This document shows positions 50,716 to 59,197 of a stretch of DNA of 64,000 nucleotides, in pieces (within the stretch, counting starts at the first letter, position 1; each line of letters opens with the position of its first letter). The stretch is from positions 7,006,001-7,070,000 of the forward strand of contig NZ_CP117866.1 of assembly GCF_028736035.1 (NCBI RefSeq), written 5' to 3'. Under the pieces are notes generated by a model, which was not told the DNA's origin, ran no database searches, and saw nothing but the letters and a program-made list of their open reading frames with translations. A program made the position numbers and the translations under genes. This stretch comes from Streptomyces sp. T12 (GTDB lineage: Bacteria > Actinomycetota > Actinomycetes > Streptomycetales > Streptomycetaceae).

Positions 50716-51606
50716 CTAGGTGTCGGTCCTGTCGACGGTGTCCCAGAAGTCGGCGACGGCCTGGGCGGTGCGCAGGGGCTGGTCGGCGTTGGGGGAGTGC
50801 TCGGCGCCGGGGATGATCGTCCGGCGGGCGTTCAGCCGTGCGGCCATGTCGTCCAGGACCGGGACCGGCCACGTGTCGTCGCTGGCGCCCGACAGGACGT
50901 GGAACGGGAGCGGTACGGCGGCCAGTTCGTCGACACGGTCCGGTTCCGTGCACAACTGACGTCCCGTCGCGAGGAGTTGCGCGGGCTTCGTGCCGAGCCA
51001 ACGGCGGCGCAGCAGCTCCTGGCCACCGATGCCGCGCGCCGGCCCGCCGACCTCCTCGGGCGGCCCCATGGCGCGGATGGCCTCCCAGGTCTCGGCCATG
51101 GTCATCACCGCGAGCGCGTCCCGCAGCAGCTTCACGCGCTGCTGCTGGGAGTCGGAGATCTGCGCGGGGCCCGACGCCATGAGGGTGAGTGAGCGGAACG
51201 GGGCGTGGTCGAGGAGGACGGCCGCGCGCGCGATCTGGCCGCCGAGGGAGTGGCCGAAGAGGTGGAGGGGGCTCTCGAGGGTGCCCCCCAGGGCTGCCGC
51301 CTGAGCGAGGACGTCCAGAGCCAACTCGCCCTGCGTGTACGCGGATTCGTCCTGCTCGGGGCCGTCCGACTCGTGCTGCCCGCGACCGTCGACGGCGACC
51401 GTACGGTAGCCGCGCGCCGCGAGCGGCTCGTGCATGAGCGTGAAGTCCTCCTTGCTGCCGGTGAATCCGGGGAGCAGCAGGGCCAGACCTCGGGGCTCGA
51501 CACCGGGGGCGGCGGGGGAGTCGACGACGGCGAAGGTCCCGCGGGGGGTGTGCAGGGGGTAGGCGCGGGCGTTCGGGGGCGGCGTGAAGGCGGGTTGGGT
51601 GGTCAC
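50716..51606 (-). CDS. Alpha/beta hydrolase
   Basis: 296 aa from GTG 51606. Oxyanion region LLLPGFTGSKEDF, nucleophile elbow GHSLGG (Ser120), acid near SGASDDTWP and His in GAEHSPNADQ are all in the expected order. A cap-like helical insertion (RDALAVMTMAETWEAI...) follows the elbow. It resembles small-molecule esterases or lipases of the BioH/YbfF type; substrate unknown. There is no ribosome site, but TACCCT lies six bases before the GTG, which supports this start over one 36 bases upstream. It may be cut off from the helicase gene by about 100 bases. Confidence 0.9.
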   Translation of the reverse strand: MTTQPAFTPPPNARAYPLHTPRGTFAVVDSPAAPGVEPRGLALLLPGFTGSKEDFTLMHEPLAARGYRTVAVDGRGQHESDGPEQDESAYTQGELALDVLAQAAALGGTLESPLHLFGHSLGGQIARAAVLLDHAPFRSLTLMASGPAQISDSQQQRVKLLRDALAVMTMAETWEAIRAMGPPEEVGGPARGIGGQELLRRRWLGTKPAQLLATGRQLCTEPDRVDELAAVPLPFHVLSGASDDTWPVPVLDDMAARLNARRTIIPGAEHSPNADQPLRTAQAVADFWDTVDRTDT

Positions 51607-51618
51607 GGGGGGAGGGTA
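51607..51618 (-). promoter_or_regulatory. Candidate leaderless promoter -10 of the alpha/beta hydrolase gene
   Basis: On the minus strand TACCCT (51618-51613), six C residues, then GTG 51606. Confidence 0.45.
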
Positions 51619-51707
51619 GCCGGTGCGCCGCCAGACCCCCACCCGCGGCCCGGGAACGCCGACGGCCCGGCCCCGCGCGAGGCGGGACCGGGCCGTCGTA
51701 CGGGAGA

Positions 51708-54404
51708 TCAGCTCTCCGCGGGCTCCGTGGCGGCCGTGGCCTTACGGGTACGGCGCACCTTGGGCTTCACCTCGGCCGTGCCGTCGACGGCCTCCACGGT
51801 CGCCGCGGCCTTGCGGGTACGGCGACGGGGCGCGGGCGCCTCCGTGGCCGTCGGCTCCTGCGTGGCCTGGGCCGGGATGCCGGCCGCGGGGGCGGCGGTG
51901 GCCTCGGTCGCGGACGCCGCGGTCTTGCGGGTGCGGCGCGCCTTGGGCTTGGCCTCGGTGGCCTCGGCCGTGTCGACAGCCGCCTCCGGCTTCGCGACGG
52001 TCGCGGCGGCCTTGCGCGTACGGCGCGGCTTGGCCTCAGCGGCCTCGGCCGTGTCGACCGCGGCTTCGGCTGCGGCCGTTGCCTTGCGGGTGCGGCGCGG
52101 CTTGGCCTCGGCGGCCTCGGGCTCCGCGACGGTCGCGGCGGCCTTGCGTGTACGGCGCGGCTTGGCCTCCGTGCCCTCGGCCGTGTCCACGGCGGCTTCG
52201 GCCGGGGCCGCGGCCTTGCGCGTACGGCGCGTCTTGGGCTTGGCCTCCACGGCCTCGGCCGTGTCGACGGCGGCCTCTGCGGCGGCGGTCGCCTTGCGGG
52301 TGCGCCGCGGCTTGGCCTCGGCGGCCTCCGGCTCCTGGGCCGTCTGGGCCGGGATGTCGGCGGCCTGGGTGGCGGACGCCGCGGTCTTGCGGGTGCGGCG
52401 CGCCTTCGGCGTGGCCTCGGTGGCCTCGACGGTGTCGACGGCGGTCTCGGCAGCGGCCGTTGCCTTACGGGTCCGGCGGCGCGGCTTGGACTCCGTCGCC
52501 TCCGGGGTCTCCTGTGCGGCCTCGGGGGTGCCCTCGGCCGTGTCGACCACGGCTTCGGCGGCAGCCGTTGCCTTGCGGGTGCGGCGGCGCGGCTTGGCGG
52601 CGGGAGCCTCCTCGGGCTCGGACGCCTGCACGGCCTCCGCCGGCTCCGCAACCTTCGCGGGCTCCGAGACCGTCGTGGCCTCCGCCTCCGGCGTCGGCAG
52701 CGCCTCGGCCGAAGTCGCCGTCGGCTCCGCCGACTTGCGCGTCCGGCGGCGGCGCGGCTTCGCCGGGGCCTCCTCGGCGGCGTCCAGGGACGGGCCCTCT
52801 GCCGTAGTGACAGCTGCCTCCGCGGCGTCCGCGGAAGTGGCCGTCACGGCTGCGGTCGGCTCCGCTGACGCCCCGCTGCGAGTGCGGCGACGGCGGCGCG
52901 GGGTGCGAGGTGCGGTGACGGAGTCCGCCGTAGTGGCCTCGACGGTCTCCTCCGGCGTCGCGGGACCGTTGGCGGGCGTCGGCGCCCCCTCCAGCGGGGT
53001 TCCGTTACGGGTACGGCGGCGGCGACGCGGCGTACGCGCCGGGCGCTCGCGCTCCGGCGAGGACGAGCGGGACTCGTCCCGGCCGCCACGGCCACCGCGA
53101 CCGCGCGCACCGCGTCCGCCGGTCTCGCCGAGGTCCTCCAGCTCCTCCGCCGCCAGCCCGGCGCGCGTGCGCTCCGCGCGGGGCAGGACGCCCTTGGTGC
53201 CGGCGGGGATCTTCAGTTCCTCGAAGAGGTGCGGGGACGTGGAGTACGTCTCCGGCGGGTCGTTGAACTTCAGCTCCAGCGCCTTGTTGATGAGCTGCCA
53301 GCGCGGGATGTCGTCCCAGTCGACGAGGGTGATCGCCGTACCCGTGTTGCCCGCGCGGCCCGTACGGCCGATGCGGTGCAGGTACGTCTTCTCCTCTTCC
53401 GGCGACTGGTAGTTGATGACGTGAGTGACACCCTCGACGTCGATGCCGCGGGCGGCGACGTCGGTGCAGACGAGGACGTCCACCTTGCCGTTGCGGAAGG
53501 CGCGCAGCGCCTGCTCGCGGGCGCCCTGGCCGAGGTCGCCGTGGACCGCGCCGGATGCGAAGCCGCGCTGCTGGAGCTGGTCGGCGAGGTCGGCCGCCGT
53601 GCGCTTGGTGCGGCAGAAGACCATGGCCAGTCCTCGGCCGTCGGCCTGCAGTATGCGCGCGACCATCTCCGGCTTGTCCATGTTGTGCGCGCGGTAGACG
53701 TGCTGCGCGATGTTCGCGACCGTCACGCCCTCGTCGTCCGGCGCGGTGGCGCGGATGTGGGTGGGCTGCGACATGTAGCGGCGCGCGAGGCCGATGACCG
53801 CGCCCGGCATGGTCGCCGAGAACAGCATGGTCTGGCGTCGCGCCGGCAGCATGTTGATGATCTTCTCGACGTCGGGCAGGAAGCCCAGGTCGAGCATCTC
53901 GTCGGCCTCGTCGAGGACGAGCGCCTTGATGTGCTTGAGGTTGAGCTTCTTCTGGCCCGCGAGGTCCAGCAGTCGGCCCGGGGTGCCGACGATGACGTCG
54001 ACGCCCTTCTTGAGGGCCTCGACCTGGGGCTCGTAGGCCCGGCCGCCGTAGATGGCGAGGACGCGGACGTTACGCACCTTGCCCGCGGTCAGCAGGTCGT
54101 TGGTGACCTGCGTGCACAGCTCGCGCGTGGGGACGACGACGAGCGCCTGCGGGGCGTCGGTGAGGGCCTCGGGCTTGGCGCGACCGGCCTCCACGTCGGC
54201 GGGGACGGTGACGCGCTCCAGGAGCGGGAGACCGAAGCCCAGCGTCTTGCCGGTGCCGGTCTTGGCCTGGCCGATGACGTCCGTGCCCGAGAGGGCGACG
54301 GGGAGGGTCATCTCCTGGATGGGGAAGGGGTTGACGATGCCGACGGCCTCAAGGGCCTCGGCGGTCTCGGGAAGGATTCCGAGCTCTCGGAAAGTCGTAG
54401 TCAG
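51708..54404 (-). CDS. DEAD-box RNA helicase with long Arg/Lys-rich repeat tail
   Basis: About 898 aa if started at the CTG at 54404-54402, where protein similarity begins (TTTFRELGILPETAEALEAV) and AAGAGG lies upstream. A GTG at 54503 would add 33 unlikely residues. The helicase core (~1-440) shows the Q motif, Walker A AKTGTGKT (47-54), PTRELC, LDEADEMLDLGF, FSATM, and the second RecA domain with TDVAARGIDV and HRIGRTGRAG. From about residue 445 the tail is disordered with 14 RTR(K/N/S) motifs separated by acidic/Ala linkers. It unwinds RNA in ribosome or mRNA metabolism; the tail should bind nucleic acid. Confidence 0.93.
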   Translation of the reverse strand: MTTTFRELGILPETAEALEAVGIVNPFPIQEMTLPVALSGTDVIGQAKTGTGKTLGFGLPLLERVTVPADVEAGRAKPEALTDAPQALVVVPTRELCTQVTNDLLTAGKVRNVRVLAIYGGRAYEPQVEALKKGVDVIVGTPGRLLDLAGQKKLNLKHIKALVLDEADEMLDLGFLPDVEKIINMLPARRQTMLFSATMPGAVIGLARRYMSQPTHIRATAPDDEGVTVANIAQHVYRAHNMDKPEMVARILQADGRGLAMVFCRTKRTAADLADQLQQRGFASGAVHGDLGQGAREQALRAFRNGKVDVLVCTDVAARGIDVEGVTHVINYQSPEEEKTYLHRIGRTGRAGNTGTAITLVDWDDIPRWQLINKALELKFNDPPETYSTSPHLFEELKIPAGTKGVLPRAERTRAGLAAEELEDLGETGGRGARGRGGRGGRDESRSSSPERERPARTPRRRRRTRNGTPLEGAPTPANGPATPEETVEATTADSVTAPRTPRRRRRTRSGASAEPTAAVTATSADAAEAAVTTAEGPSLDAAEEAPAKPRRRRTRKSAEPTATSAEALPTPEAEATTVSEPAKVAEPAEAVQASEPEEAPAAKPRRRTRKATAAAEAVVDTAEGTPEAAQETPEATESKPRRRTRKATAAAETAVDTVEATEATPKARRTRKTAASATQAADIPAQTAQEPEAAEAKPRRTRKATAAAEAAVDTAEAVEAKPKTRRTRKAAAPAEAAVDTAEGTEAKPRRTRKAAATVAEPEAAEAKPRRTRKATAAAEAAVDTAEAAEAKPRRTRKAAATVAKPEAAVDTAEATEAKPKARRTRKTAASATEATAAPAAGIPAQATQEPTATEAPAPRRRTRKAAATVEAVDGTAEVKPKVRRTRKATAATEPAES
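51730..53050 (-). repeat. Degenerate coding repeats of the helicase tail
   Basis: Units such as AKPRRTRKATAAAEAAVDTA and AKPRRTRKAAATVAEPEAAE are repeated with small changes, 14 RTR motifs in all. The DNA is near-identical over stretches (CCTTGCGGGTGCGGCGC, CTTGGCCTCGGC), so unequal crossing-over or slippage can change copy number. Genome assemblies may collapse it. Confidence 0.9.
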
Positions 54405-54792
54405 GGTGCTGCCTCTTCTGTGTACGCGGTGCGAGGCGAGCGCGGGGGTCTTGACGGACCGTGCCGGGGACGTCGGCTGCCATACGGTCAGGCCGTTAGG
54501 CACGGGACCACTGCCGACGCTCTAGCGCTCGTACCGCTGAGGGTGTCCCTCCGGTCGTCGTACGCATAGTGCCGTACGGCCGGGGAGGGCTGTCGGGTCG
54601 GAGCCGATCGGGCCACCGACCGGGCATCCTCATAACGTGCGGCCCGTCGAGATACGTCTGAGTACTCAGCGGGCGCATTACCACCATACCCCGGAAACGC
54701 GCACATGCGATGGCCGAATTGGTCACGTAGTCGGCGTCACAGTCATTGACCAGGGACTTCCCCGACGCGGTGAGCGGGCTATTGTGCGCTTC
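54405..54792. promoter_or_regulatory. Divergent region, helicase / ferritin-like gene
   Basis: 388 bases with no further gene seen. On the helicase side the region could be a long structured leader or contain the alternative GTG start at 54503. On the other side TATTGT (54780-54785) lies seven bases before ATG 54793. Confidence 0.45.
54780..54792 (+). promoter_or_regulatory. Candidate leaderless promoter -10 of the ferritin-like gene
   Basis: TATTGT at 54780-54785, seven bases, ATG 54793; no ribosome site. Confidence 0.4.
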
Positions 54793-55548
54793 ATGACGAC
54801 GCCTGACAACACGCCTGACGCCTCTGACACCGCTGACTCGACCGTCGAACACACCGGGGTCGCCGCCCAGGACTGGGCGCAGGCCTCCGCCGATCCGCAG
54901 TACCGGGCCGCTGTCGTGGACCTGCTCGGCGCGCTGGCCTACGGGGAGCTGGCGGCGTTCGAGCGGCTGGCGGAGGACGCCAAGCTGGCGCCGACGCTGG
55001 CGGACAAGGCGGAGCTGGCGAAGATGGCGTCGGCGGAGTTTCACCACTACGAGAAGCTGCGGGACCGGCTCACCGAGATCGGGGCCGAGCCGACCGAGGC
55101 GATGGAGCCGTTCGTCGCCGCGCTGGACGGGTTCCACAAGCAGACGGCGCCTTCGGACTGGCTGGAGGGGCTCGTCAAGGCGTATGTCGGTGACTCGATC
55201 GCCAGTGACTTCTACCGCGAGGTCGCCGCTCGGCTCGACTCGGACTCGCGGGGGCTGGTGTTGGCCGTGCTCGACGACACCGGGCATGCGTCGTTCGCCG
55301 TCGAGAAGGTGCGGGCCGCGATCGATGCCGATCCGCGTGTGGGTGGGCGGCTTGCGTTGTGGGCGCGGCGGTTGATGGGGGAGGCGCTGTCGCAGTCGCA
55401 GCGGGTGGTTGCCGATCGGGACGCGCTGTCGACGATGCTCGTGGGTGGCGTCGCGGACGGGTTCGATCTCGCGGAGGTCGGCAGGATGTTCTCGCGGATT
55501 ACTGAGGCGCACACGAAGCGGATGGCTGCGCTGGGGTTGGCTGCGTAG
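54793..55548 (+). CDS. Ferritin-like fold protein (MiaE-like family)
   Basis: 251 aa from ATG 54793 (MTTPDNTPDASDTADSTVEH). After an acidic disordered start, a four-helix bundle is seen. YGELAAFERLAEDAKLAP has the first Glu, ASAEFHHYEKLRDRLTEIG a metal-type ExxH pair, VGDSIASDFYREVAARL the third helix, and LDDTGHASFAVEKV the fourth. This is the ferritin-like family next to the DEAD helicase also in mycobacteria; some relatives resemble the tRNA hydroxylase MiaE. Diiron chemistry is possible but untested. Cytosolic. Confidence 0.88.
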   Translation: MTTPDNTPDASDTADSTVEHTGVAAQDWAQASADPQYRAAVVDLLGALAYGELAAFERLAEDAKLAPTLADKAELAKMASAEFHHYEKLRDRLTEIGAEPTEAMEPFVAALDGFHKQTAPSDWLEGLVKAYVGDSIASDFYREVAARLDSDSRGLVLAVLDDTGHASFAVEKVRAAIDADPRVGGRLALWARRLMGEALSQSQRVVADRDALSTMLVGGVADGFDLAEVGRMFSRITEAHTKRMAALGLAA

Positions 55549-55550
55549 GT

Positions 55551-55602
55551 TTTTCGCCCCCGCCGCCCCTACCCGTCCCGTCCCCCAGGGGCGCTGCCCC
55601 TT
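55551..55602 (-). repeat. Dispersed intergenic repeat, type A copy 2
   Basis: The reverse complement reads AAGGGGCAGCG... then GGGACGGGTAGGGGCGGCGG, the counterpart of 27984-28033. It begins 2 bases after the ferritin-like stop. Confidence 0.8.
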
Positions 55603-55614
55603 CGACCCCGGTCC

Positions 55615-55635
55615 CTGGGGGCCTGCGGCCCCCAG
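55615..55635. terminator. 9-bp GC hairpin after the ferritin-like gene
   Basis: CTGGGGGCC and GGCCCCCAG pair perfectly around TGC, directly beyond the type A repeat copy. Confidence 0.65.
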
Positions 55636-55735
55636 ACCCCCGCTTCGGCCCTGAACGGGCCTCGTCCTCAAACGCCGGACGGGCTGAGATGCGCGTGCCG
55701 GCGTCAGTTCTCCGGCGGCCGGTCGTTCTCTGAAC

Positions 55736-56005
55736 TCACGCGGTCGCCGAGTGGCGGTGGAGTCTTCCCGCGGGGCGTACCAGCAGGGAGAGAGAGGCGG
55801 CGGAGACCGCTGCCGCGCCGATGAGGATCAGGAAGAGGTTGCCGAAGCCCAGCGCGGTGTGCGTGATGAAGGCGCCGAAGAGGGCACCGGCGACACCCGT
55901 CGGCAGGACCAGGGAACGCGCGGGCAGGCGGTGCGGCAGGCGGTGGGCGGCCGCCCATGCCAGGGCCAGGCCGAGGATCGCGGAGCTGAGCGCTTCCAAG
56001 AGCAT
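55736..56005 (-). CDS. Small three-helix membrane protein
   Basis: 89 aa from ATG 56005 (MLLEALSSAILGLALAWAAA), preceded by GGGAGGGACC. Three hydrophobic segments: EALSSAILGLALAWAAA, LVLPTGVAGALFGAFITHTA and NLFLILIGAAAVSAASLSLL. It ends in a short basic tail (RPAGRLHRHS). No family function recognised; mycobacteria have a small gene at the same place. The frame stays open upstream without protein-like character. Confidence 0.75.
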   Translation of the reverse strand: MLLEALSSAILGLALAWAAAHRLPHRLPARSLVLPTGVAGALFGAFITHTALGFGNLFLILIGAAAVSAASLSLLVRPAGRLHRHSATA

Positions 56006-56163
56006 GTTGGGGTCCCTCCCACATGGCCGGCCTGCTCGAAACGGTCGTAGCCCGTCATACCCGTGACCTGCGGAATGCAATCCTCCTCTGTGATCGACCT
56101 GTGCTCCATCTGTGGAGGAAGTCCATGGGGGCGGATCGGGGTGGACGGGGGGATGGGGAGGAA

Positions 56164-56216
56164 AAAGGGGAGGGGCCCGGCGACGACTGTTGGTTGCCGC
56201 CGGGCCCCTCCCCTTT
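56164..56216 (-). terminator. 19-bp intrinsic terminator of the DUF3107 gene
   Basis: The arms 56164-56182 and 56198-56216 (core GGGGAGGGGCCCGGCG / CGCCGGGCCCCTCCCC) pair perfectly around a 15-base loop. On the minus strand it ends in a T-run (56166-56162), a rare classical intrinsic terminator here. It lies 22 bases after the DUF3107 stop. Confidence 0.9.
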
Positions 56217-56238
56217 ACGCCTGTCTGTCGGCGTCTTC

Positions 56239-56466
56239 CTACAGCGCGCCGAAGCCCACCTTGCGCGGGGCCGGCTCACCGAGCTCCACGTACGCGAGGC
56301 GGTCGGCCGGGACCAGGACCTTGCGGCCGTGCTCGTCCACGAGGGTCAGCAGCGCCGACTTCCCGGCCAGCGCCTCGGACACGGCCCGCTCGACCTCCTC
56401 GGCACTCTGACCGCTCTCCAGAACGATCTCGCGGGGCGCGTGCTGCACGCCGATCTTGACCTCCAC
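56239..56466 (-). CDS. DUF3107 protein
   Basis: 75 aa from GTG 56466, preceded by GGAGGGA. The DUF3107 signature is seen: VKIGVQHAPREIVLESGQSA, a helix SAEEVERAVSEALAGKSALL, and VDEHGRKVLVPADRLAYVEL. It is a small alpha/beta protein that also occurs in mycobacteria (I recall it as TB9.4) beside a TetR gene. Function unknown; abundant cytosolic protein. An upstream in-frame start (56523) would add residues not in the family. Confidence 0.92.
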   Translation of the reverse strand: MEVKIGVQHAPREIVLESGQSAEEVERAVSEALAGKSALLTLVDEHGRKVLVPADRLAYVELGEPAPRKVGFGAL

Positions 56467-56617
56467 GGCTATGTCCCTCCGACGGTCAGTGAAGTGCGCG
56501 ACCTTCCGCGCCGTACCCAGCACACATTAGCCCGGTGAGGGGACGTACACGCTCCGCCCGAGAACGCCAGGAGCGAACAGCGGACGGGAACAAACGCCCC
56601 GCACACGCGCGTGCGCG

Positions 56618-57259
56618 TCAGTGGTGCTCCGTGCCGTGCAGCGGGAAGCCCGCGATGCCGCGCCACGCCAGGGACGTCAGCAGCTGCACCGCCTGGTCGC
56701 GCGGAACGCTGCGGTCGCTGTGCAGCCAGGAGCGGGCCACGACCTGGGCGAGGCCGCCGAGGCCGGAGGCGAGCAGCATGGATTCCGCGCGCGAGAGGCC
56801 GGTGTCCTCGGCGATGACGTCGCAGATCGCCTCGGCGCACTCGGTCGTGACCTTGTCGACGCGCTCGCGCACGGCCGGCTCGTTCGTCAGGTCCGACTCG
56901 AAGACCAGGCGGAAGGCGCCGCCGTCGTCCTCGACGTACGCGAAGTACGCGTCCATCGTCGCCCGTACGCGCTGCTTGTTGTCGGTCGTCGACGCCAGCG
57001 CGTTCCGTACGGCCTGGATCAGCGACTCGCAGTGCTGGTCCAGCAGTGCGAGATAGAGGTCGAGCTTGCCCGGGAAGTGCTGGTAGAGCACCGGCTTGCT
57101 GACGCCGGCGCGCTCGGCGATGTCGTCCATCGCGGCAGCGTGGTAACCCTGCGCGACGAAGACTTCCTGGGCGGCGCCCAGAAGCTGGTTCCGTCGGGCA
57201 CGGCGCGGCAGGCGAGTGCCCCGCGGGCGTGCCGCCTCTGTCTGCTCGATGGCTGTCAC
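56618..57259 (-). CDS. TetR-family transcriptional regulator
   Basis: 213 aa from GTG 57259, preceded by TTGGGAGGCGGC. An Arg-rich N-terminus (RPRGTRLPRRARRNQLLGAA) leads into the TetR helix-turn-helix YHAAAMDDIAERAGVSKPVL then YQHFPGKLDLY. The C-terminal ligand-binding and dimer domain has ESMLLASGLGGLAQVVARSW. The frame extends upstream to 57424 without family similarity. The ligand is unknown. Its place beside DUF3107 and the ferritin-like gene is shared with mycobacteria. Confidence 0.93.
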   Translation of the reverse strand: MTAIEQTEAARPRGTRLPRRARRNQLLGAAQEVFVAQGYHAAAMDDIAERAGVSKPVLYQHFPGKLDLYLALLDQHCESLIQAVRNALASTTDNKQRVRATMDAYFAYVEDDGGAFRLVFESDLTNEPAVRERVDKVTTECAEAICDVIAEDTGLSRAESMLLASGLGGLAQVVARSWLHSDRSVPRDQAVQLLTSLAWRGIAGFPLHGTEHH

Positions 57260-57555
57260 GCCGCCTCCCAATGTCGTCCACATGCGGTGTGCGCCGCGCC
57301 GCCATCGTACTTTTCGGTAACCCTGCTGTGCGCGGTGCGAGCGCAGAATTTCACGGACCGGACGGTGGCGAAAGTCGTGCAGAAGGTTTGAAACCGGGCC
57401 GGAACGGGCAACAAATGTCCTCATTCCTGCTCAGCGGCGCTCTTCTTACGCGCTCTTTCGCGCCCGGCTGCACCTTCGCCGGCTGCACTTTCCTTCGCGG
57501 TGCACCTTCGTTCGCGCTCAGCGGGCGCCTTCGGGGCGGCTGCCGTCGCCGGTGG

Positions 57556-57780
57556 TCACCGATAGTCGTCCTCGTCGATGGAGACGACACGTGCCTGTTC
57601 GGCCAGATCGGCCTCGTTGGCCCGGTCCTGGTTCGCGCCGGTCAGTGGGTCGTCGCGGTCGGGCCGGACGTCGGCGTGCTGCTCGGCCGCGTCGGCCGCC
57701 GGGGCCTCGACGTCGAACTCCTGGACTTCCTCGGTGTCGTCGTTCACGAACGTCTCGGGGTCGGTGGGATCGACGGCCAT
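57556..57780 (-). CDS. Small acidic protein, function unknown
   Basis: 74 aa from ATG 57780, preceded by GGAAGGGAG. It is strongly acidic and disordered: DPTDPETFVNDDTEEVQEFD, DRDDPLTGANQDRANEADLA, and end RVVSIDEDDYR. No domain recognised. Codon bias and the ribosome site support it; it could bind basic partners or metal ions. It lies between the TetR gene and the divergent hydrolase gene. Confidence 0.72.
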   Translation of the reverse strand: MAVDPTDPETFVNDDTEEVQEFDVEAPAADAAEQHADVRPDRDDPLTGANQDRANEADLAEQARVVSIDEDDYR

Positions 57781-58058
57781 GGCGGGCTCCCTTCCTAGAA
57801 CGTCCCCGTGGGGGGCACGGCGTCCCTGTGTGAATCAGGGGTCCATATACGGGTGCCCTGCGTATGAGCCTAGGAGACACAGGTTCTGGACGCTATGCGA
57901 TCTGTGGCGGATCTGCGGGCAATTCGGGCGGGCATTTCGGGCGGATGGTTCGGGCGGGCTGCGGGCGGGCTTCGGGCCCGGCCGGGCGCGGGCATGCGGC
58001 TGCCATGTACGTGTCGACTTGTGACGGCGAACACATGAACCACGGCGTGATCGTCTCG

Positions 58059-58070
58059 TAACATTGCCGC
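58059..58070 (+). promoter_or_regulatory. Candidate leaderless promoter -10 of the second hydrolase gene
   Basis: TAACAT at 58059-58064, six bases, then ATG 58071. No ribosome site is seen. Confidence 0.45.
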
Positions 58071-59189
58071 ATGTCTTCGACCGAACTCCCGTCCGCGCCG
58101 GCGACCGCCAATGTGCTGCCCAAGGTGGCGACCGTCAGGGTCGCGGAGGGAGAGCGGCTTCGATCGGTCGGGCTGCCGGGGATCACGCTGACAGTGCGTT
58201 CGAGGCCGCCCGCGGGCGAGGGTCTGCCGCCCGCGCTGTACGTCCACGGGCTCGGCGGTTCCTCGCAGAACTGGTCGGCGCTGATGGAGCAGCTCGAGGG
58301 CGACCTCGACTGCGAGGCCGTCGACCTGCCGGGCTTCGGCGACTCACCGCCGCCGGACGACGGCGACTACTCGATCACCGCGCACGCACGCGCGGTGATT
58401 CGCTATCTCGACTCCTCCGGCCGCGGCCCCGTACACCTCTTCGGTAACTCGCTCGGCGGTGCGGTCACCACGCGCGTCGCAGCGGTCCGTCCCGACCTGG
58501 TCCGTACGCTCACTCTCGTGTCGCCTGCGCTGCCGGAAGTCCGCGTCCAGCGCACGGCCGTGCCCACGGCACTGCTCGCCGTGCCCGGAGTGACCGCGCT
58601 CTTCACCCGGCTCACCAAGGGCTGGACGGCGGAGCAGCGGGTCCGTGGCGTGATGCACCTGTGCTACGGCGACCCGGAGCGGGTGACGCCGGAAGGGTTC
58701 CGCAACGCCGTCGAGGAGATGGAGCGGCGGCTGCAACTGCCGTACTTCTGGGACGCGATGACGCGTTCCGCGCGCGGGCTGGTCAACGCCTACACGCTGG
58801 GCGGCCAGCACGCGCTGTGGCGCCAGGCCGAGCGGGTGCTGGCACCGACGCTGCTCATCTACGGCGGCCGGGACCAGCTCGTGGGCTACCGCATGTGCCG
58901 GCGGGCCGGGCGCGCCTTCCGCGACTCCCGCCTGCTGAGCCTGCCGGAGGCCGGGCACGTGGCGATGATGGAGTACCCGGAGGCGGTCGCCCGGGCGTTC
59001 CGCGAACTCCTCGCGGAGGCGGGGGAGTCGGCGGCCGTCGGGGGTGTCGGGCGCGGTGAGGGTGCGACGGGGGCCGTGCGTCGGGGTGCGGGCGAGGCGG
59101 AGGGTGCCCACCGTGGCGCGGATGCCGTCGGGGGCAGGGCCGCCGCCGCGGGCGAAGATGAGGCCGTGACCGAGAACGCGGGGAGCTGA
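58071..59189 (+). CDS. Alpha/beta hydrolase
   Basis: 372 aa. Oxyanion HGLGGSSQNW, nucleophile elbow GNSLGG (Ser127), acid in YGGRDQLVG (Asp268) and base in EAGHVAMMEYP (His296). The triad order and the cap after the elbow fit small-molecule esterases or epoxide hydrolase-like enzymes. The last ~60 residues are a Gly/Ala/Arg tail that is probably disordered. It is followed after 8 bases by the DUF3152 gene, so co-transcribed; mycobacteria also have a hydrolase gene close to the DUF3152 gene. Confidence 0.9.
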   Translation: MSSTELPSAPATANVLPKVATVRVAEGERLRSVGLPGITLTVRSRPPAGEGLPPALYVHGLGGSSQNWSALMEQLEGDLDCEAVDLPGFGDSPPPDDGDYSITAHARAVIRYLDSSGRGPVHLFGNSLGGAVTTRVAAVRPDLVRTLTLVSPALPEVRVQRTAVPTALLAVPGVTALFTRLTKGWTAEQRVRGVMHLCYGDPERVTPEGFRNAVEEMERRLQLPYFWDAMTRSARGLVNAYTLGGQHALWRQAERVLAPTLLIYGGRDQLVGYRMCRRAGRAFRDSRLLSLPEAGHVAMMEYPEAVARAFRELLAEAGESAAVGGVGRGEGATGAVRRGAGEAEGAHRGADAVGGRAAAAGEDEAVTENAGS

Positions 59190-59197
59190 GGCGCGAC

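Noticed and set aside
51730..53050. Mobile element or satellite DNA
   Set aside because: The repeats stay in one reading frame and encode the helicase tail, so they are coding repeats.
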